DNA of 64,000 bases from Spirochaetota bacterium (GTDB lineage: Bacteria > Spirochaetota > UBA4802 > JAKQUI01). Each line of letters begins with the position of its first letter. The first letter of the stretch is position 1. Positions 1-8,298 of the stretch are shown here, one piece after another. The position numbers were made by a program, and so were the translations under genes. The stretch is taken from positions 124,001 to 188,000 of the forward strand of contig JAKQUI010000077.1 in NCBI GenBank assembly GCA_029562645.1. Direction: 5' to 3'. Below the pieces are notes generated by a model that ran no database searches, was not told the DNA's origin, and was given only the letters and a program-made list of their open reading frames with translations.

Positions 1-256
1 GCTCCATCATCTTCAGCGACACGCTGTCGGCCTGGATCAGGTTGACGAAGTGCGGGTTCTCGTTGAACAGCAGCACGGTGTAGGCGTAAAACTTCCCGTT
101 CACGCTGCGGATGTTGATGAGGTTGGCCTGATAGCCCTGCGGCGTCCAGCTCTCCGATGCGGGCGGGTCCCCCGCGACGGGACGCGTGGACAGCGCGATC
201 GACGCGATCATCGCACACGCGGCGAGCGCCGCTCGGATGGGGAATGGTGCAGTCAT
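1..256 (-). CDS. Secreted hypothetical protein, 5' part only (truncated by window edge)
   Basis: The reading frame opens at an ATG (complement of 254-256) and runs off the window start, giving about 85 residues. The first ~26 residues look like a signal peptide: a short basic start, an Ala/Ile-rich core and a small-residue cleavage region ending near PVAG. The mature part, with segments such as WTPQGYQANLINI and GKFYAYTVLLFNEN, has no motif I recognise. The product is therefore probably periplasmic or surface-exposed, with function unknown. The codon use and export signal make it a real gene, but its 3' end and family lie outside the window. Confidence 0.6.
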   Translation of the reverse strand, partial: MTAPFPIRAALAACAMIASIALSTRPVAGDPPASESWTPQGYQANLINIRSVNGKFYAYTVLLFNENPHFVNLIQADSVSLKMME

Positions 257-406
257 ACCAGGTTCATTCTACTACGCCGTATGTACTCATTCAATATTTC
301 GCGCGCAAGGGATTTTTCAATGTTAATTCGCCCGCCCAACGTCGCGTCGCCGATGGCGCGGGGCGTATGTCGACCGCTGCGATGTCCGTGAGGAGTGGTG
401 CGGGCG

Positions 407-634
407 TTACTGGCGAAGCGCATGCGAGACGACGAACCACATGAACATGCCCATGATGAGCATGCCCCAGAGCACCAGGAGGACGATGGCGAGGCCCTGG
501 TGACGGTTGATCATCTGAAAGATTTTCGAATTCTTGTATGCGAGAATCAGGTTGAAGACCTTCGACGCGAACCGTCCCGTGTGAATGCGGGTTATTGTCG
601 GTGTTTCGGTGCTTTCGCTGCGTCCGTTTTCCAT
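407..634 (-). CDS. Small single-pass membrane protein
   Basis: This is a 75-residue frame. The ATG at 634 is chosen because a GGGGG stretch lies upstream; a longer in-frame version would add an unlikely AT-rich leader. Residues ~44-70 form one long hydrophobic helix rich in Leu, Met, Ile and Val, ending in a short basic tail. The N-terminal half is polar with several Lys and Arg. I recognise no family. It could be a small accessory membrane protein or a component of the envelope genes on either side. The frame is supported mainly by the clean hydrophobic segment. Confidence 0.45.
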   Translation of the reverse strand: MENGRSESTETPTITRIHTGRFASKVFNLILAYKNSKIFQMINRHQGLAIVLLVLWGMLIMGMFMWFVVSHALRQ

Positions 635-972
635 GTTGTAGTGAAGACCCCCTCGATCTTTCTCTGTGCGCAGGATGGTGTGAAAATTCCGCGTATTGTC
701 AATCCAATATTCAACGAGAAAAAAATAAATTATGCTAAACCATACTGTCTCCACTTCCGATAGTAAGAATACGGGGAAGTGCGCGGTTGAGAACGAGAGT
801 GGACAAAATGTATTTTTTGTGATGCTCGGGCTGATTCCGTCGGATTGTCCGCCGGTGGTGCCGTGAAAAACCTCTTGCCCGCCTTTTCCGGGGACCGCAC
901 CGGTTCGGTGCGGCCCGACGGCGATTACCGGAACATACGGATGTGTTCCGCGAACAACAGGGATGTTTCACC
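635..972. other. Intergenic region with divergent promoters and a GC hairpin
   Basis: This 338-base gap separates the small membrane protein (minus) from the LysM/LytM gene (plus). The part near 690-820 is AT-rich. A TTGACA on the minus strand (complement of 697-702) and a plus-strand TTGAGA (787-792) with TATTTT 18 bases later are weak promoter candidates. A perfect 8-bp stem, CCGCACCG (895-902) with CGGTGCGG (906-913) around a 3-base loop, sits 60 bases before the LysM gene start; it has no U-tract, so it is not an obvious terminator. No gene is seen. Confidence 0.35.
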
Positions 973-1971
973 ATGCGTGTCTACGCCACATCGAGAACGG
1001 CTGCACCGATATCGGCGCACATCGCGCGCTGCGCGCTCTGCTGCGCGCTGGTAGCGGCCCTTTGTTTCTTCGGGGAACCCGGCCATGCCCGGAGCACTTC
1101 GCGCGAGGACCACGCCTGGCGGGATGCCGACGATTCGGGGATCCGGCTCTCGGACACCGAGCGAAGCCGGCGGCGTGACCGGCGCGACCGTGTGCGACAG
1201 ACGGACCGCCGCAACGAGATCCGAGGGACCGAACGCGGAGCGCCGCCGCGATCGCACGCTGACGGGCGAAACGACGATGACGAACGCTTCGCGGTCCCGC
1301 GCTACCGAGACGAGCGGCCCTCCCTGAAGCGGCCCGCGAGCAAAAAAAAGGCGGCGCCCGCCCGCTCGGTGTCGGGTTCTCGCGCGCCGGCGCCGAACAG
1401 GGGCGCCATCGTGCACACGGTTCGCCGCGGGGAGCACCTCACCGGCATCGCCCGCCGCTATCGCGTTCCCGCGGAAACAATCGCCGACGCCAACGGGATC
1501 GACACGAGCGAGTCGTTGCGCGCCGGCATGCGATTGCAGATTCCCCGCGCGCGCCGTGCGGGGGCATCGCCGTCACGCGAGACGGCCGTTCGGGAACATC
1601 GCGGCGGCCAGCGCTTTTTGTGGCCGATGAACTCGGTCGTGCGCGTCCAGCGCGAGCAGGTCGACGGCGTCAAGTCGATCGGCATCGTCATTGTGGGCCG
1701 GCCGGGCGCGCCGGTCGTTTCCGCATCGACGGGCGTGGTGGAGAAGGTGGGCGTCATGCGGGGGTTCGGGAAATATGTCGTGGTGCGCCACGGGGAGCGC
1801 TTCATCACGGTCTATTCGCAGCTGGACGATATCCGGGTGCGGCGCGGCGAGCGCGTTCCCGCCGGGCGCGAGATCGGGAGCGTGGATGTGCGCGCCGGCC
1901 GGCTGCACTTCCAGATCAACTGTGACGGCAAGCCCTGCGATCCGCTGGCCATGCTCCCCCGCCGCGGGTGA
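973..1971 (+). CDS. Secreted LysM / degenerate LytM (M23-fold) protein
   Basis: The product has 332 residues. The ATG at 973 is preferred over a GTG 30 bases upstream because AGGGA lies 9 bases before it. Residues 1-39 form a signal peptide, then comes a long Arg/Asp-rich linker, a LysM peptidoglycan-binding domain (~147-191) and an M23/LytM fold (~215-327). The M23 zinc site is largely lost: the H-x-G-x-D motif is replaced around residues 235-239, and the Tyr-x-His-Leu position reads YSQL (Gln283). Only the LHFQI His (312) remains. It therefore resembles non-catalytic LytM factors such as EnvC or NlpD, which activate amidases, rather than an endopeptidase. Activator function is inference. 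Confidence 0.8.
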   Translation: MRVYATSRTAAPISAHIARCALCCALVAALCFFGEPGHARSTSREDHAWRDADDSGIRLSDTERSRRRDRRDRVRQTDRRNEIRGTERGAPPRSHADGRNDDDERFAVPRYRDERPSLKRPASKKKAAPARSVSGSRAPAPNRGAIVHTVRRGEHLTGIARRYRVPAETIADANGIDTSESLRAGMRLQIPRARRAGASPSRETAVREHRGGQRFLWPMNSVVRVQREQVDGVKSIGIVIVGRPGAPVVSASTGVVEKVGVMRGFGKYVVVRHGERFITVYSQLDDIRVRRGERVPAGREIGSVDVRAGRLHFQINCDGKPCDPLAMLPRRG

Positions 1972-2278
1972 GGGACGGGCGCGGTTTTCAAAGGGTGATT
2001 ATTTTTATTAATATGATTAGTTTTGTTATTACTATTATATACCGTTAAATGACTGATAAATTTCTTGACAGTGTTGAAATATATAATACAAATACCGGTC
2101 TGGCTGGATTTGTTTTTCTTTAATGTTTTGATCGTGCCGGCCGATAATCAATAATAAGCGTTTCCCGGTGCGCGAGCCGTGAGCGGGGGGCGTTGATATC
2201 ACTATCCGGTTTTTGGGCGTGACATCAGCACAGTGACATTCTGTTTCTTTAAACTTTTATGATGAAAAGGAGTTGAGG
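1972..2278. other. AT-rich leader of the flaA operon
   Basis: This 307-base gap lies between the LysM gene and flaA2. It is strikingly AT-rich from about 2000 to 2160 and contains the sigma-28-type promoter annotated separately. A long 5' untranslated region (about 125 bases) follows up to the flaA2 ribosome-binding site. No open frame with coding character is seen. Confidence 0.5.
2121..2147 (+). promoter_or_regulatory. Sigma-28 (FliA-type) promoter for the flaA operon
   Basis: TAATGTTT at 2121-2128 matches the sigma-28 -35 consensus TAAAGTTT in 7 of 8 positions. GCCGATAA at 2140-2147 matches the -10 consensus in 8 of 8. The spacer is exactly 11 bases, the canonical distance. Transcription should start near 2154, about 125 bases before flaA2. 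This places the sheath-protein operon in the late flagellar class. Confidence 0.75.
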
Positions 2279-3031
2279 ATGAAAAGGGAGGTTAAACTAC
2301 TAGTACTGTTCATACTCACCGGTTTCTTGATCGTCCTCGTCGGGCAGCGTCCCACCGAGACCTTCGCGCAAAATCAGCCTGCGGACACGAAACCCGCCCA
2401 GGAAACGCAGCCGGAAGGGCTGGTCTGGGACTGGCTCAACGATTTCGAAAATTGTGAAGATTGGCGGGCCGTATCGACCTGCCCGCTTGGCGATACCAAA
2501 ATCCGCAAGATCGAGGGCAAGCCGATCAAGATGGAAGGCGGCAAGGTGACCCCCATCCTGAAACCCGAAGACCTCGACGAAAAGGACAAGAACCTCAAGC
2601 ATGAGGATAAATACGTTCTTGGCGTGAAGACCTATTTCATCGATCGCGGCTTCGACCGCGTCGAGGTGTTTCCGCCCAACGAATACATCATCCGCGGCAA
2701 GGCGAAAGAGGTGCGGGTATGGGTGCTGGGCCGTAAGTTCCGCCATACGCTGTTCATGAAGCTGCGCGATTTCCGCGGCAACATCCACAAGATCAAGATC
2801 GGCCGGCTCGATTTCTGGGGCTGGCGCGAGATGAAGGCCATCATCCCCGGCTGGCTGCCGCAATCGACCCGCTATGCGATGCTGGATAAGAATCTGCACT
2901 TCGTATCGTTCTTCGTCGAAAGCGACACCTACGAGGTCCCCGGAACGTTCTATTTCTACATGGACAATTTCAGGATCAGGACCGATATGTCCGAGTTCAC
3001 CGGCGATACGACCATCAAGGACAACTGGTAA
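2279..3031 (+). CDS. flaA2: Flagellar filament outer-layer (sheath) protein, FlaA2-like
   Basis: The product has 250 residues. The ATG at 2279 has AAGGAG 7 bases upstream, which decides against the TTG two codons earlier. Residues ~1-31 are a signal peptide ending near TFAQ. The mature protein has the FlaA pattern: an N-terminal FENCEDW region, a VRVWVLGRKF strand and a DFWGWREMKAIIPGW segment ending in a FYFYMDNFRIRTD strand. FlaA proteins are exported to the periplasm and coat the FlaB core of spirochaete periplasmic flagella. The downstream flaA1-like gene begins 27 bases after the stop, so the two form an operon in the order reported for Leptospira. Assigning A2 rather than A1 rests on order and size. 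Confidence 0.85.
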   Translation: MKREVKLLVLFILTGFLIVLVGQRPTETFAQNQPADTKPAQETQPEGLVWDWLNDFENCEDWRAVSTCPLGDTKIRKIEGKPIKMEGGKVTPILKPEDLDEKDKNLKHEDKYVLGVKTYFIDRGFDRVEVFPPNEYIIRGKAKEVRVWVLGRKFRHTLFMKLRDFRGNIHKIKIGRLDFWGWREMKAIIPGWLPQSTRYAMLDKNLHFVSFFVESDTYEVPGTFYFYMDNFRIRTDMSEFTGDTTIKDNW

Positions 3032-3058
3032 AATTAGGAGATGAAGGGAGGCATACTC

Positions 3059-3844
3059 ATGAAGAAGTGTTATACGTTCCTGCTGCCCGTCGGCCTGTGC
3101 GCCGCGGTCGCGCTGGTGGTCCCGAGCGTCGGGTATTCGAAGATCGTAACGAATGTCAAACCCGACATCAGCGCCGAGCAGCTCAAGGCGATCGTCGTGG
3201 AGGACTTTGAGGCGACCGACCAGGCCAAGTGGACGGTCGATTCGACGCCCAAGAAACTCGCCAATCCGCCCAAGCCGGAGGACAACCCGGTCGAGAAGCT
3301 CGAAATGAAGATCATCGACGGCGCTCCCGCCGACATGGTCCCCGAGAAATGGGCGTCGAACAACAAGGGAACCCAGAACAAGAAATGCATCGGCGTTCTG
3401 TTCAAGTTCAGGTATCCCGGGGCCAATTCGGTCCATGTCATTCCGAAGGACGGGATCGAGCTTCCCGGCCGGTCGCGGGCCATCTCCCTGTGGTTCCATT
3501 CCCGCGGGCACGATTATACGCTCGAAGCCTGGGTCGAGGACTTCCAAGGCAACGTGCACGTCCTCAAGTTCGGTTCGGTCGATTACGTCGGCTGGCGTCC
3601 GCTGAAGACCTATATCCCGACCAATATTCCGCAGAAGATATCGACCTATCCGCAAACGCGGTTCCTGAAGATCAAGCGCTTCGTGATTCGGGCGAAGCCC
3701 GAGGCGCTGACCGAAGACACCTATTTCTTCTTCGATCAGATCAAGGTTCTCACCGACGATTACGAAGTGAACTTCGACGGCGAGAAGCTGCACGAGGCCT
3801 TTACCAAGGGCGGCGGCGCTCCCGCGAAGGACGGCGCCAAGTAA
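3059..3844 (+). CDS. flaA1: Flagellar filament outer-layer (sheath) protein, FlaA1-like
   Basis: The product has 261 residues. The ATG at 3059 is preceded by GGGAGG with an 8-base gap; an earlier ATG at 3041 abuts its own GGAG and cannot be used well. There is a signal peptide (~1-24), then the same domain plan as the preceding gene: VEDFEATDQAKW near the start, an AISLWFHSRGHDYTLEAW strand pair, a VDYVGWRPLKTYIP segment and the terminal TYFFFDQIKVLTDD strand. It is the second sheath subunit of the periplasmic flagellum and shares the upstream sigma-28 promoter. A strong hairpin terminator 62 bases after the stop ends the unit. Confidence 0.85.
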   Translation: MKKCYTFLLPVGLCAAVALVVPSVGYSKIVTNVKPDISAEQLKAIVVEDFEATDQAKWTVDSTPKKLANPPKPEDNPVEKLEMKIIDGAPADMVPEKWASNNKGTQNKKCIGVLFKFRYPGANSVHVIPKDGIELPGRSRAISLWFHSRGHDYTLEAWVEDFQGNVHVLKFGSVDYVGWRPLKTYIPTNIPQKISTYPQTRFLKIKRFVIRAKPEALTEDTYFFFDQIKVLTDDYEVNFDGEKLHEAFTKGGGAPAKDGAK

Positions 3845-3906
3845 TATCATGGAGTACCGGCGGCAACAGTAGCACACGCAACCAGGGATTTCAACGCTGT
3901 ACTCTG

Positions 3907-3943
3907 AAAATACCCATCCAGGAAACGGTGGGTATTTTCGTTT
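3907..3943 (+). terminator. Rho-independent terminator of the flaA operon
   Basis: AAAATACCCA (3907-3916) pairs perfectly with TGGGTATTTT (3929-3938) around a 12-base loop, followed by the T-rich CGTTTCTT. It separates the flaA pair from the GreA-like gene, which therefore needs its own promoter in 3944-4000. Confidence 0.8.
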
Positions 3944-4002
3944 CTTGAAACCGCCCAAATATGCCCGGGCGGTCATCCTTACGGAAACGAGGCGGTTCTA
4001 TT

Positions 4003-6717
4003 ATGGATAAGGAAAACGTACTGGATAAACTCAACTCGATCTTTCGTGAAGAGCTCTGGGGCCGCATCGAACCCAAGGATGTGGGCATATCGAAGTTCAA
4101 GATACTGGACGACCTGTTCAACGGGATCGTGAGCGCCGATTTGATCAACGACACCGTTGACGTGTGCGTCGCCCATCTCGGCGAGCACGCCGATTCCATC
4201 AACGCCTCGTATCTGCTGGGGCTCATTGGGTATCACACCGGCCGGATGGACGACATGGTCCATCTCAAGAAACTCATCGACCTATTCCTTGCCCACCACA
4301 AGTGGGCGGTCGCGGAGGTGATCGCGGAGAAGATACTCGAGTACGGCGAGAACCGCATGGCCCTCAAGGCGCTGGCGACGTCACTGGAGCGCATGGGGCG
4401 CAACAAGGACGCGATCCCGGTTTGGGAGGACCTCCTGAAGATCGACCGCTTCGATGCCGAGGTCGCCAAAAAGCTCGCCTTCGCCATCGTCGAGGACGAT
4501 CCGAACAAGAGCGTCTATTACATGAAGCTCTCCATCGAGGGCTACATCAAGAACAACGATTACCACGAGATCCTGAGCCTGTGGAACAAGCTGGTGTCCG
4601 TATCGTGGGAGGACGTGCCCTTCTTCGAGCGCATCGAGCGCATGCTGGTGGACGCGGGCCAGACCGACCTCGCGGCCAGCCTCCTGAAGATCCTCTTCAA
4701 TAAGTATCGGGACGACGAAAACCCGGATCAGTCCATCGCGCTGCTGAAAAAAATCCTCACCTACACGCCCGGCGACACCATGGCGCGGCGCGACTTGGTC
4801 AAGTTCTATGAAAAAAAGCACCACGAAAACAGCCAGTACGACCTGTTTCTGCAATTGTCGAAGCTCAACAACTTCAAGTGCCCGGTGAAGCACGCCATTC
4901 GCGATTTCGAAAACTACATCGTCTTCGACCGCGGCAACTACGTCACGCACCGCGCGTGGGGCGTCGGCAAGATCGTCGAGATCGACCGCGAGCGGATCGT
5001 CGTCGATTTCAAGGACAAGCCCGGCCACGGCATGTCGATACAGATGGCGCTCACCTCGCTGACGCCCATCAGTTCCGGCCACATCGCCGTGATGGAGTAC
5101 GAGGACTTCGAGTCCGCCAGGGCGATGTTTTCCGAGGACATCATCGGCTTCTTCGACGTGTTGGTACGCTCGTACGGCGGCGAGGTGAACGTGAGCGAGG
5201 TGAAGAAGGACCTGGTGCCCCGCTACATCGACGAGAAGGGGTGGTCGAAATGGTGGACCAAGGTGCGCACCGAGATTAAAAAGGACCCGCACTTCGGCTT
5301 CTCCGAGAAGAAGAAGAACGTGATCTTTATGCGCGACAAGCCGCTCACCTTCGCCGACGAGCTCCTCAACCGCTTCACGGCGGCGGGGAGCTTCAGCGAG
5401 CGGCTCGACGCGGCCTTTGAGCTTATCAACAATGTCGGCGCGGAGGACGGCGGACCGGTCGCGCCGTACTTCATCGATTACTTCTCCGATCAGGTGAAGG
5501 GGGAGTCGCATACCAAGCGCATCCTGTCGTATTTTATCCTGCGGGGACTGGTGCGGTTCGCCGACGAGAAGAAGCTGCGGCTCGACGCCGTGCGCGCGGA
5601 GGTGATCGACTACATCAAGGGGAGCGGGGAGCTGCCGCTCATCTCGATGAAGATCAGTTCCTACGACTACAAGAAGGACTTCGTGAACCTCATCATGGAG
5701 TCGCGCGAGGACTGGACGTCCATCAGCGCCGAGATGCTGCTCGAGACGCCCGTGCGGATCCACAAGTACATCATCAACAACCTGATCCAGTCGCACGCCT
5801 ACACCATGCTCAACGGCTTCATAGAGCGGGTGATTCGCAACGCCAAGCAATACCCGGAAATCTTCATCTGGGCCGCGAAAAACCTGTACACGCGCGCATG
5901 GGACTACGCCTGGCTGGACTATTCGAGCGAGAGCCTCACGCTGTCCTATTTTCGGCTCATGAACGAGCTCAAGAAGATCGAGACCAAGGGCAACCGCCTG
6001 AAGAACATGATGACCGAGACGATTTTCGACAACGACCAGGCGGTGCTCCGGTATATCGTCCGCCTGTACGATGAGCCCTTCCTGCACAAGATCTACGATC
6101 TTTTTCGCGGGGTGGCCTACGCGGAGCAGTCGCAGATCGACAAGTTTCTCGCGGCGATTCGGGAGCGCTATCCCGACTTCAAGCTCACGGGTGCGGTCGC
6201 GGTCGAGGAGGACGCCGAGAGTGATATCGAGAAGGTGATCGTATCGCAGCAGGGGCGCGACCGGATGATGGCCGAGCTCAACCGCATGGTGAGCGTGGAC
6301 CTGGTGAACATCTCGCGCGAGCTGTCGCTGGTCGCGGACGTATCGGGCGATGTCCGGGAGAACGTGGAGTACAATGCGCTGATGGAGAAACAGGCCGTGC
6401 TCAAGATGGAGATCAACAAGCTCGAGGCGCAGATGAAGAAGGTCGAGATCCTCAACGTCGCGACCGTCTCCACCGAAACGGTCGCCATCGGCACGGTGAT
6501 CGCGTTCGAGGACGCCGCCACGGGCGAACCGGGTCGCTACACGATCCTCGGGCCCTGGGACTCCGATTACGAGAAGCGGATCCTTTCGTATCAATCGCCC
6601 ATTGCGAGGGCGTTTCTCGGCAGAGCGGTCGGCGACGAGATCGTCGTGAAGATGGGCGACGTCGATCGTCGCTATCGAATCGTCGCGATAGAACGCTGGG
6701 GAAACGGCGCGCAATAA
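4003..6717 (+). CDS. greA: Long GreA-type transcription elongation/cleavage factor with large N-terminal extension
   Basis: The product has 904 residues, against about 158 for ordinary GreA. The ATG at 4003 has GAGGCGG 7 bases upstream. The last ~150 residues are the Gre module: a coiled coil with the acidic-tip motif GDVRENVEYNAL, whose Asp and Glu correspond to the residues that hold the catalytic metal in the RNA polymerase channel. A FKBP-like domain follows (YTILGPWDSDYE, SPIARAFLGRAVGDEI). The first ~750 residues are mostly alpha-helical with TPR-like repeats near 60-300 and a YVTHRAWGVGKIVEID segment near 325, similar to an RNA polymerase-interaction Tudor-like motif. Spirochaetes are known to carry such elongated Gre proteins. 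It probably rescues backtracked polymerase; the role of the extension is unknown. Confidence 0.8.
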   Translation: MDKENVLDKLNSIFREELWGRIEPKDVGISKFKILDDLFNGIVSADLINDTVDVCVAHLGEHADSINASYLLGLIGYHTGRMDDMVHLKKLIDLFLAHHKWAVAEVIAEKILEYGENRMALKALATSLERMGRNKDAIPVWEDLLKIDRFDAEVAKKLAFAIVEDDPNKSVYYMKLSIEGYIKNNDYHEILSLWNKLVSVSWEDVPFFERIERMLVDAGQTDLAASLLKILFNKYRDDENPDQSIALLKKILTYTPGDTMARRDLVKFYEKKHHENSQYDLFLQLSKLNNFKCPVKHAIRDFENYIVFDRGNYVTHRAWGVGKIVEIDRERIVVDFKDKPGHGMSIQMALTSLTPISSGHIAVMEYEDFESARAMFSEDIIGFFDVLVRSYGGEVNVSEVKKDLVPRYIDEKGWSKWWTKVRTEIKKDPHFGFSEKKKNVIFMRDKPLTFADELLNRFTAAGSFSERLDAAFELINNVGAEDGGPVAPYFIDYFSDQVKGESHTKRILSYFILRGLVRFADEKKLRLDAVRAEVIDYIKGSGELPLISMKISSYDYKKDFVNLIMESREDWTSISAEMLLETPVRIHKYIINNLIQSHAYTMLNGFIERVIRNAKQYPEIFIWAAKNLYTRAWDYAWLDYSSESLTLSYFRLMNELKKIETKGNRLKNMMTETIFDNDQAVLRYIVRLYDEPFLHKIYDLFRGVAYAEQSQIDKFLAAIRERYPDFKLTGAVAVEEDAESDIEKVIVSQQGRDRMMAELNRMVSVDLVNISRELSLVADVSGDVRENVEYNALMEKQAVLKMEINKLEAQMKKVEILNVATVSTETVAIGTVIAFEDAATGEPGRYTILGPWDSDYEKRILSYQSPIARAFLGRAVGDEIVVKMGDVDRRYRIVAIERWGNGAQ

Positions 6718-6725
6718 AATATTTG

Positions 6726-6751
6726 ACAAAATGGGCTGCGAGCCCGTTTGT
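6726..6751 (+). other. Extended hairpin between the greA-like gene and tRNA-Leu
   Basis: ACAAA (6726-6730) pairs with TTTGT (6747-6751), and inside it GGGCT (6733-6737) pairs with AGCCC (6741-6745) around GCG. It may terminate the greA-like transcript weakly. A TTGACA (6723-6728) overlaps it and a GATACT lies at 6752-6757, but the 23-base spacing is too long for a good sigma-70 promoter, so the tRNA promoter is not certain. Confidence 0.35.
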
Positions 6752-6765
6752 GATACTGCCTCAGG

Positions 6766-6850
6766 GCCGCGATGGCGGAATTGGTAGACGCACTAGATTC
6801 AGGTTCTAGCGGGCGTTACGCCTGTGAGGGTTCGAGTCCCTCTCGCGGCA
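6766..6850 (+). tRNA. tRNA-Leu (anticodon CAG)
   Basis: This 85-base type II tRNA has a 7-bp acceptor stem, GCCGCGA (6766-6772) with TCGCGGC (6843-6849). The anticodon stem is CTAGA/TCTAG with the loop TTCAGGT, so the anticodon is CAG at 6800-6802, reading CUG. The D-arm has the TTGGTAGACGC form, there is a long variable arm (GGGCGTTACGCCT), and the T-loop is TTCGAGTCC. The discriminator is A6850. CCA is not encoded and must be added by nucleotidyltransferase. Confidence 0.95.
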
Positions 6851-6860
6851 CAGCACAAGG

Positions 6861-6897
6861 AAAAACGCCGTTGCATGCGCAGCGGCGTTTTTTATTT
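6861..6897 (+). terminator. Strong, probably bidirectional terminator after tRNA-Leu
   Basis: AAAAACGCCGTTGC (6861-6874) pairs with GCAGCGGCGTTTTTT (6879-6893) with a single G-U wobble, followed by TATTTT. The A-run on the left arm gives a U-run on the other strand, so it can also end the convergent larA-like transcript. Confidence 0.85.
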
Positions 6898-6957
6898 TCC
6901 GGTCGTTGGTAACGATGATTGGCTCCGCGCCACATTCACACCGCGGAAATCTCCGGT

Positions 6958-8298
6958 TCACAGGCGCTCCGCCGGCGAGCGCTGTCCCACGATGGGGAAC
7001 GTGGCCCCGGCCTCGGGGAAGACGGCAACATGCGCATCCGGACCCAGCGCACGCGCTCCTCGGTCGATGACCGCCTGCGCCTCGGGGAAATTCTCGAAGA
7101 AGGCCATGCGCCGAACTTCGTCGTCGCTCACGGTGGGCACGTGAAAGAAGAGATCGTGTTCGCGCATGAGCTGCATGCTATAATAGGTCAGGAAGCGTTC
7201 CTCGACGGTGAGGCCCGTCTTGACTTTGTCGAGCAGCCACATCACGCGCGCGGGACCCAGCGCGCGCATGAGCCGCTTGACCAGCCACAGCGGCTTCGAT
7301 TTATCGGGAAGCGTTATATCGTCCATCCCGCGTTCGGCGCGTAAAAAACCCATCACCACGCCGCCGGGGCGCAGCGCCGGAAGCGAGTTTCCAACGCCCT
7401 TCATGCTCTGTTTGAAGTTGATGTCCATCGGGTTCGAGCACACGATGATGCCGTCGACCTGCCGCTCGATCGCCAGGCCCGAGCGGGCGATGCACTTTTC
7501 CACGCCTGCGCGGTGGGACGCGATGGGATCGCCGGCGACGGCGTCCACGATGCGGCGCTGGTGGTCGATGAGAACATTGAGGCAGAAGATCGGGATGGAG
7601 ATGTGGCGGACGATCTCCTCGAGGTCGGTGCGAAACGGATTCTCCTCCGGGAGCATGCCCACGCTATTGTAGCGATACGGCGGCTCGGCGATCACGCCAT
7701 GATGTATCGCGATGCAGTCGGCCGCGGCGATGCCGGGAAGGATGTTCTTAAGCCCGCCGCCGAATCCCGCCCAGAGGTGCGGCTCGATCATCCCCACGCT
7801 GACGATGATGTCCGAATACAAAATCCGCTGATTGAGAATCACGGGCGTTCCCAGCGAGGTATAGCCGAAGCGGTGCAGCCGTTCGAGGTTGAAGGCGTCG
7901 TGGTTTTCCCACTCGATTTTCGCCAGGTTCGACGCGCCGACCTTCTGGCGCATCTCGGCCTCGGTCATCGGCGTGTGGATGCCCAGTGTGGTGAGGATCG
8001 TCATGCGCTTTTCCTCGGCCCCGGCCTTCTTGAGTTCGTCGATGACCAGGTGGAAAAACGTGTGCGTGGGGGTGGGCCGCGTATTGTCATCGACGACGAT
8101 GAGAATGTTCTTGTTCTTGAGCGTGAGCGCGGACAGCGCCCGCGCGCCAACGGGCCTCCTGAGCGCATCGCGCACGGGCTTGAGCTCGTCGCGCGGCGGC
8201 GCTTTGGGAGATTGGATCAGGCGCGGGAAGTGAACGGTCCAGGTGTCGGGTGTTTCGAGATGAAGGGCGCCGGGGCCCCACGGCAGTTCGATCCTCAT
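6958..8298 (-). CDS. larA: LarA-type nickel-pincer-cofactor racemase/epimerase homologue
   Basis: The product has 446 residues. The ATG at 8298 has GAGGT 6 bases upstream; an ATG four codons earlier has none. The lactate racemase signature is complete: VVDDNTRPTPTH near 68-79, GIHTPMTE with His108, PHLWAGFGGGLKNILPG with His174 and Lys184, and IHHG with His200. In Lactobacillus plantarum LarA the same residues (His108, His174, Lys184, His200) bind or surround the nickel-pincer nucleotide, and the numbering coincides here. The substrate may be lactate or another 2-hydroxyacid, since the family has many specificities. No larB, larC or larE cofactor genes lie nearby, so the cofactor must come from elsewhere in the genome. 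Confidence 0.85.
   Translation of the reverse strand: MRIELPWGPGALHLETPDTWTVHFPRLIQSPKAPPRDELKPVRDALRRPVGARALSALTLKNKNILIVVDDNTRPTPTHTFFHLVIDELKKAGAEEKRMTILTTLGIHTPMTEAEMRQKVGASNLAKIEWENHDAFNLERLHRFGYTSLGTPVILNQRILYSDIIVSVGMIEPHLWAGFGGGLKNILPGIAAADCIAIHHGVIAEPPYRYNSVGMLPEENPFRTDLEEIVRHISIPIFCLNVLIDHQRRIVDAVAGDPIASHRAGVEKCIARSGLAIERQVDGIIVCSNPMDINFKQSMKGVGNSLPALRPGGVVMGFLRAERGMDDITLPDKSKPLWLVKRLMRALGPARVMWLLDKVKTGLTVEERFLTYYSMQLMREHDLFFHVPTVSDDEVRRMAFFENFPEAQAVIDRGARALGPDAHVAVFPEAGATFPIVGQRSPAERL

Noticed and set aside
2065-2092. TTGACA plus TACAAA as the flaA promoter
   Set aside because: The -10 is weak; the sigma-28 boxes 50 bases downstream are much closer to consensus. It could still be a second start.
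3041-3058. Use of the ATG at 3041 as the flaA1 start
   Set aside because: Its GGAG touches the codon directly, whereas the ATG at 3059 has GGGAGG at 8 bases and opens a proper signal peptide.
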